Positions 59,201 to 64,000 of a stretch of 64,000 nt of DNA are shown piece by piece. The stretch comes from Salminus brasiliensis (lineage: Eukaryota; Chordata; Actinopteri; Characiformes; Bryconidae), in NCBI RefSeq assembly GCF_030463535.1, contig NC_132902.1, forward strand, positions 28,206,915 to 28,270,914, written 5' to 3'. The position numbers and the translations under genes were made by a program. The notes below the pieces were generated by a model. It did no database searches. It saw only the letters and a list, made by a program, of their open reading frames with translations, and was not told where the DNA came from. Every line of letters starts with the position of its first letter. Positions within the stretch are counted from its first letter, which is position 1.

Positions 59201-59407
59201 AACAGTCTGTAACCGGATCATTCAACTAAAGCCGTCGTACCTTTGTGCAAACTATTAGTACAGGAATGCCGAGGTTGTGCGTGAGGACGTTCTCTCCAAG
59301 GGGCAGCAGAACTCCCTCGTCATCTCCCCCAGCCGGAGGGACTCGCCTCTGGGGTGAAGCGGGCGTCGCATCCTCCGGCTCTCCATACTCCTGGAAGGCC
59401 TTCACCA
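50686..59407 (-). CDS. dync1li2: Cytoplasmic dynein 1 light intermediate chain 2, 3' part (N-terminus off window)
   Basis: Nine coding exons on the minus strand: 59407-59241, 57734-57641, 56559-56424, 55917-55806, 55430-55371, 54410-54369, 53762-53645, 52162-52040 and 50798-50686 (TGA). All junctions are GT-AG and phases match, giving about 320 of roughly 490 residues. Visible landmarks: [20 protein letters not shown] (nucleotide-base motif region of the GTPase-like fold), [31 protein letters not shown], and [20 protein letters not shown]. The C-terminal helix [18 protein letters not shown] is the adaptor-binding helix; its FF pair contacts coiled-coil activating adaptors in dynein light intermediate chains. 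The chain links dynein heavy chain to BICD/Hook-type adaptors for retrograde transport and mitosis. The ending (DRMTQKPDS, then TENEA) and the CMTM4 neighbour favour LI2 over LI1. The Walker A exons are not between 59408 and 64000. Confidence 0.95.
50862..50900 (+). repeat. 10-bp repeat (CACACTGCTC)
   Basis: About four to five units of CACACTGCTC lie some 65 bases upstream of the last dync1li2 exon on the coding strand, close to the likely branch-point region. Confidence 0.85.
51053..51300 (-). repeat. Inverted small array of the 29-bp unit plus Tc1-like end
   Basis: Seven units of AGAGCTTCATACTGGATATT plus AATGTTATT, the reverse complement of the 41694-44114 unit. Then GTGACTCTAAACTTTTGAAC and GGTGGTGTA follow, as beside the large array. 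Located in the last dync1li2 intron. Confidence 0.9.
51301..52039. other. dync1li2 last intron, nothing recognised
   Basis: Open frames on the minus strand (up to 127 residues) show no family resemblance. Confidence 0.4.
52163..53644. other. dync1li2 intron, nothing recognised
   Basis: AT-rich with A homopolymers near 52780 and 53260. No repeat family was identified. Confidence 0.4.
53763..55370. other. dync1li2 introns around the 42-nt exon
   Basis: Apart from the exon at 54369-54410 no feature was recognised. A TG run with a G homopolymer (55339-55361) lies just downstream of the 55371 donor on the coding strand. Confidence 0.4.
55918..56423. other. dync1li2 intron with TG tract
   Basis: (TG)n at about 56190-56227. 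Otherwise nothing recognised. Confidence 0.45.
56560..57640. other. dync1li2 intron with an interspersed-repeat fragment
   Basis: Around 57180-57290 'tgctggaatccagccctcca' and 'ggaccagaactgcccaatcc' resemble a common fish repeat; 'gggtcctccaggaccagggt' at about 580-600 may be a distant relative. No exon. Confidence 0.4.
57735..58642. other. dync1li2 intron, nothing recognised
   Basis: An A homopolymer of about 26 bases at 57956-57981 is the only notable feature. Confidence 0.4.
58643..59095 (+). mobile_element. 20312-type TIR element, left part
   Basis: Starts ACACTATATGGACAAAAGTA and shares 'ggcagcatggagccaatagg' and 'agagtcctattctattggc' with 20312-20825. The right terminal repeat is missing. 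Confidence 0.8.
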
Positions 59408-59867
59408 CTTTAAAAACACAGAAACAGGAGAAACACGTCTGTTAGTGATTAAAACAGCACTGAGACAAAGGCAAACCCATAGCACGCGCGAAAAACAGTG
59501 CATACACTCAGGGTAGGACTCCTCCGTCTCACTCACTGACAACTGTAAACGAAAGACTGAGAGACTGATGGAGGCAGGATGGTTAGTGAGGTCCGGTGGT
59601 TCTACACAGAACCAGGACAAGTCAAAGAACCATTTGGATGCTTAAGTGGTTCTTCACAGTGGTGGAAAACCTTCTGTAGATAAGGTTATAGCACCAAAGA
59701 GGAGAGACTTCCTGAGGAAGGAACGCAGTGGAGGAATGCAGCTCCAGACAACCCAGAAAAGCCACGGAAATACCCCCCCCCCCCGGCGCCTGAGCCACAA
59801 CAAGGAGCTCTAAACCTGCTGCTCCTGTACAATAGCTATACCCTACCAGGAGGACTGCTAACACCAC
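59408..59867. other. dync1li2 upstream intron
   Basis: No further dync1li2 exon is visible here or to the right edge. Confidence 0.4.
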
Positions 59868-60618
59868 CACTACAGGAAGCGTAGGGGGCGCTCTATAATG
59901 TTCATATGATCCACACGCTCATTCTGACAGACTGTAATACACTACAGGAAGCGTAGGGGGCGCTCTATAATGATCTATAATGTTCATATGATCCACACGC
60001 TCATTCTGACAGACTATAATACACTACAGGAAGCGTAGGGGGCGCTCTATAATGATCTATAATGATCATATGATCCACACGCTCATTCTGACAGACTGTA
60101 ATACACTACAGGAAGCGTAGGGGGCGCTCTATAATGCTCTATAATGTTCATATGATCCACACGCTCATTCTGACAGACTGTAATACACTACAGGAAGCGT
60201 AGGGGGCGCTCTATAATGCTCTATAATGTTCATATGATCCACACGCTCATTCTGACAGACTGTAATACACTACAGGAAGCGTAGGGGGCGCTCTATAATG
60301 CTCTATAATGTTCATATGATCCACACGCTCATTCTGACAGACTGTAATACACTACAGGAATCATAGGGGGCGCTCTGTAATGCTCTATAATGTTCATATG
60401 ATCCACACGCTCACTCTGACAGACTGTAATACACTACAGGAAGCGTAGGGGGCGCTCTATAATGCTCTATAATGTTCATATGATCCACACGCTCATTCTG
60501 ACAGACTGTAATACACTACAGGAAGCGTAGGGGGCGCTCTATAATGCTCTATAATGTTCATATGATCCACACGCTCATTCTGACAGACTGTAATACACTA
60601 CAGGAAGCGTAGGGGGCG
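59868..60618 (+). repeat. 82-bp minisatellite, third array (about 9 copies)
   Basis: Same unit and orientation as 29158-31197, in a dync1li2 intron about 29 kb away. Units are very similar to those of the main array; the array ends abruptly at GTAGGGGGCGATATCGC. Confidence 0.95.
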
Positions 60619-62790
60619 ATATCGCTTTAATCACTTTGCTTCAGAAAACTGCTTGAGGCAGAAGTTAAGTACTATAATATAACAGCTTGATTAATTGATC
60701 AGCCTGAATCATTGACAAGAAATTCGTCCTGGGAAAGAACATCCAATTCTCTGAAGTAATATGAGAAAGGAACACCTCGGAGGAGCTGGAGAAGTTCGGA
60801 TTTAGCTCACACTGGAGCAAGAAATATTTTTATTTGTCCTCTGAGAACATAATGCCACTCTGTGAGAGAACATAAGAGCTACAGTTCAGAGGGAACTGCT
60901 CCAGAGGGCAAACCAGAGTGTCCAGAACACTAATAATGCTCTTATTTATTCAATCACATGGAGCCATTCTCAGAGCTCTGCTGTGGTTAGAATCTCGTTT
61001 ACTTCTTGTTTATGTGGATTTCAGCCCAAACTGATGCTGTGGAGAGGCATGCTGTCATCTTCTGACATCACAAGTCGGACTCCTCCAAATTATTAGATAT
61101 ACTTCATTACTCTGTAAACATAAACAAACCCTCATCCACACACTGCATTTCTGTTTGGCTCTGTATAAATGTAGTGTATAAATGAATATTTTTATTATTT
61201 TCTATTGGTTAGTATCTCTGCTCATGTTTTATACTTATCTAAATTAGGTTACTTTAATTTAGATTTCATTTCTATGCTGTGGTTTCATGTGAGCAGTTAT
61301 TAAAACAGGTCACTGATAGCTGTGCTGTGAATAACTCTGATAACCTTAAAATAAATAATTCAAGTCAATAAATAAATTACAGACCAAGATTACAGATCAC
61401 TGATCTAGATTACAAACTCCTGACTTTATTTTTCACCTTTATTTATAATTTTGCTTTCATTCGTCTTTAAGTGTGTATATTGATCAAATTCTTCATCAAT
61501 TGCTTGCAGTTTTTATTAGTTTAATTTATATTAAATCATTTAATGATTTTTTTCATGAAATGTAGGGCTGTAGTCTTTAATATATAAAGTAAAGACGTCC
61601 CGAACAGGTCATTTTGCCCACAATCCAATCCAGTCTTAACTGCTGAGAATCAGACGATACCGATCTGATCTCTGTGTATCAATAATCCAGCTCCACAGTT
61701 TAGATCAGATGAGCTGCTGATTATTGGGTTCAGTAAAATCCTTTATTTGTAGGATCAGATTCTATAATCAGATTTTCTGGACTGACTGATTTAGTTTAGT
61801 CGAGACTTTTCTTAAAATGATGTTTTATAGTGTTTAATATCTGATAATCCAGTCTGATCTCCTCCCTGACCAATCAGCTCCCAGCTCCCTTACACACTGC
61901 AATCTGAGCGTTTTTGCGGTTCTCCCGCTGGTAAAACAGAGCGTTTCAGTGAGAGTTTTATAAAGGGTCAGATATTATGGTCTGTTTTCAGGTTCCAGTG
62001 TAAAATAGCTCCACACTGCAGAACCTCAACTCCTTTATTTACCTTCTGAGAACGTCCGCACTGCTGCTATTAAATAGACTGGGGTGGACTGGGATTAAAA
62101 TAGCCGATACCCGATCCATTAAAATAGAAGGATCAGCCCTGGTCCTAAACCACTGGAGTGGATCGGGACATGTCTACTATTAACACAAACAAACTGGTCC
62201 ACAGAGCTGAACGCTGGAGGAACCGGAACCACCTTCCCCTCAGGAATCTCTGTAAACAGTCCAAGTACAGAGCTTATTAGCAACATTAGCCTAGCCCATC
62301 TCCTGCTGTCATCTAAAGAACACCACATCAGACACATAACACGCCTCAGCAGACCATCTGTATCAGGTTCTGGGGGTTCAAATCCTTAAAATGCTGCAAC
62401 TAAAACCAAACGCACTAAAGAGCAGTGAACTATCTGCAGATCTGCAGCACCGCTGCCAAACCGCGGTTCCTCACCGTCAGCTGAGATCAGGAGACTGGTG
62501 TGGCCAGGACAGCCTCAGAGCTGCACCACCCTGTGAAACACTTTCTATTCTCAACTTGACCAACTTTCACTTTATCCAAACACGGGCGTGGCTCTGAGGC
62601 AGGCGTGTGCTCACTGCTCACTGAACAGTAGCTCAGATCCTGCACATAAGACTTTAATCACAGGCTATAAACCAAACCCACAGAACCGAACCACAAACAC
62701 GGGGTAACTCCTGCTGATTAAAGCTGAGGACTTACCTCACACTTCTACCTGCAGTTGTGTACTGAGCTTTATCCACACATTACTCTACAG
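60619..62790. other. Intronic or intergenic DNA, nothing recognised
   Basis: AT-rich, no exon, RNA gene or clear repeat. The Walker A exon of dync1li2 was searched for by eye and not found. Confidence 0.4.
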
Positions 62791-62797
62791 GAATAAT

Positions 62798-62990
62798 ACA
62801 GTCATGTGCAGAAGTTTTGGCACCCCCGACAAGGAGCCAGAGCTGTGTAACTTATCCGACTCGTCAGGGTGTCTGCTAACACTCAGCGACCCTGGGCTCC
62901 TCCAAGAACCTGCCTGAAGATCTAAAAATGAAAGTAATCGACGTCCACCAGGCAGGGGAGTTGAAAACAGCCAAAAAAGGCAGTTCAGGG
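62798..62990 (+). mobile_element. Tc1-like left-end relic
   Basis: 'acagtcatgtgcagaagttt' then 'tggcacccc' resembles a Tc1-type terminal repeat of the same style as 13442. The rest is eroded. Confidence 0.5.
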
Positions 62991-63489
62991 GAACTATGGA
63001 GGAAAAGAGAGAACTGATTCCAATAAATATAAAAAATATATATCCTGGATGCAAAGGTGAAGCACAGGGTTCATACACTTTAACCAGCTTCAAATTCAAG
63101 GACTTTTCAAGCACCAAAAAAGATATGAGGACCATAAAATCCCCCTGTAATTTGTTTAGGGGAATGTTTGGTCCACACTAGCAGCTGAAAGACTGTCCAG
63201 GCTAGCAACACAATGCACGTTCAGGATACCACGACCAAAACTGAGCATGGTCATATGAAATGACATGACTGGTCATGTGAAAAAACCTGCTACTATAAAA
63301 GTTTGTGTTTTGTATTATTATATAAAATTACAACATGAGCTCATTACCATATTTTCATGACTTTGAAGTACTTTTTTAATTCTGTTATTTTTCAAGGACT
63401 ATTCAGCACTGTATTTTAGCATGTTTACTTCCCATGACTTTCCAGAATATCCAGGACCCGTACGCAGCCTGAGCCATCTGTTAAAAGAC
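62991..63489. other. Non-coding, nothing recognised
   Basis: AT-rich DNA. Confidence 0.35.
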
Positions 63490-63778
63490 CAGAAGTGGTC
63501 CAGTGGACTAAAGCGCTGCCACTATGATCTGAGGATTGCTGGTTGATCTGATCTGTCTCTCTCAGGGGCGGGCTGATGGCACGTCCTCCCCACCGCACTG
63601 CTAGTGTGATGCTGAAGTTGTGATGATGGTCAGCGCTGGCGTCTGTTAGCTGGGGAGGAGCTGTGCGACCTAGCGATGCTGCATCAGCGTCAGGAGGGGC
63701 TTCTTATGTATCGGAGGAGACTGTGCTAGTCCTCACCCTTGGAGGCACTGGAGCTCACATGAACGGGAATAACGGGGT
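63490..63778 (+). mobile_element. tRNA-derived SINE, second family
   Basis: GTGGTCCAGTGGACTAAAGC (box A-like) then 'gattgctggttgatct', an eroded box B. The body ('gcgctggcgtctgttagctg', 'cttatgtatcggaggagac') differs from the other SINEs in the window. Confidence 0.6.
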
Positions 63779-63779
63779 A

Positions 63780-64000
63780 GAGATCCAGGTCTGAGCCACT
63801 TGAGGCCCTCACAGTCCCCAGACCTAAACTTCATAGAACGCTTGTGGTAGGACCTTCTTAAACAAGCTGAGCTGCGAGCCGAGCCGAGAGCAGAGCTCAG
63901 TCACTGAGGCCGTGTCCCTCAACCACTCCTCTACTCTGAAGTCAGTTCAGCAGGAGGGGCAACACACCCACAGAGAGTGCTGCCCAACAGAGCTGTGTGA
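63780..64000 (+). pseudogene. Tc1-like transposase C-terminal relic, cut by the window edge
   Basis: Around 63817-63870 the frame reads SPDLNFIERLW, stop, DLLKQAEL, matching the conserved SPDLNPIEHLW motif of Tc1/mariner transposases. A stop codon follows the motif, so it is dead. Confidence 0.75.

Noticed and set aside
50686-59407. Identity as dync1li1
   Set aside because: Some segments (NVASVSP, DPNMK) recall LI1, but the extreme C-terminus, the VKKPDPN context and the CMTM4 neighbour fit LI2.

Overview
The window looks like nuclear DNA from a bony (teleost) fish. It holds short exons with GT-AG introns, four vertebrate-type genes, many decayed Tc1-type transposons with fish-like terminal repeats, tRNA-derived SINEs, a LINE relic, and a very heavy load of CA/TG microsatellites and minisatellites. 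The species cannot be fixed from the sequence; an otophysan such as a characin or catfish is only a guess from the repeat style. There is no bacterial, plasmid or phage content.

Four protein-coding genes are supported exon by exon. From left to right they are cklf (+, 1112-4407, 4 exons, 144 aa), cmtm3 (+, 7887-13247, 5 exons, about 177 aa), cmtm4 (-, 44414-24181, 4 exons, 206 aa) and the 3' nine coding exons of dync1li2 (-, 59407-50686; its N-terminal exons lie beyond the right edge). The same neighbours, in an equivalent order, occur at human 16q21-q22 (CKLF, CMTM1, CMTM2, CMTM3, CMTM4, DYNC1LI2), so this is an old conserved block without CMTM1/2. The first three encode four-helix MARVEL membrane proteins of the chemokine-like factor superfamily and share exon structure (exon 2 is 156 nt and exon 3 is 96 nt in both cklf and cmtm3). 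dync1li2 encodes a subunit of cytoplasmic dynein 1 and is a neighbour rather than a pathway partner.

Layout: 1-1111 is cklf upstream DNA with a Tc1 relic and a TG repeat that ends nine bases before the start codon. 4.4-7.9 kb is intergenic with a SINE and a LINE relic. 7.9-13.2 kb is cmtm3, whose intron 1 carries a 99-bp perfect palindrome. 13.4-16.4 kb is the convergent cmtm3/cmtm4 gap with a decayed Tc1 element. 16.4-24.2 kb is probably the cmtm4 3' UTR or flank, with a 75-bp array that is open on both strands. 24.2-44.4 kb is cmtm4, whose introns 1 and 2 are largely tandem arrays. 44.9-50.7 kb holds the dync1li2 3' flank. 50.7-59.4 kb is dync1li2, and 59.4-64 kb is its upstream intron with a third copy of an 82-bp minisatellite and more Tc1 debris.

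Most long open frames in the window are translated repeats and are not genes. The observations most worth checking are UG/CA repeats that abut cmtm4 splice sites, inverted repeats that bracket cklf exon 2, the perfect palindrome, tandem acceptors that decide the cmtm3 tail, and minisatellite families that recur at separate loci, some in opposite orientation.
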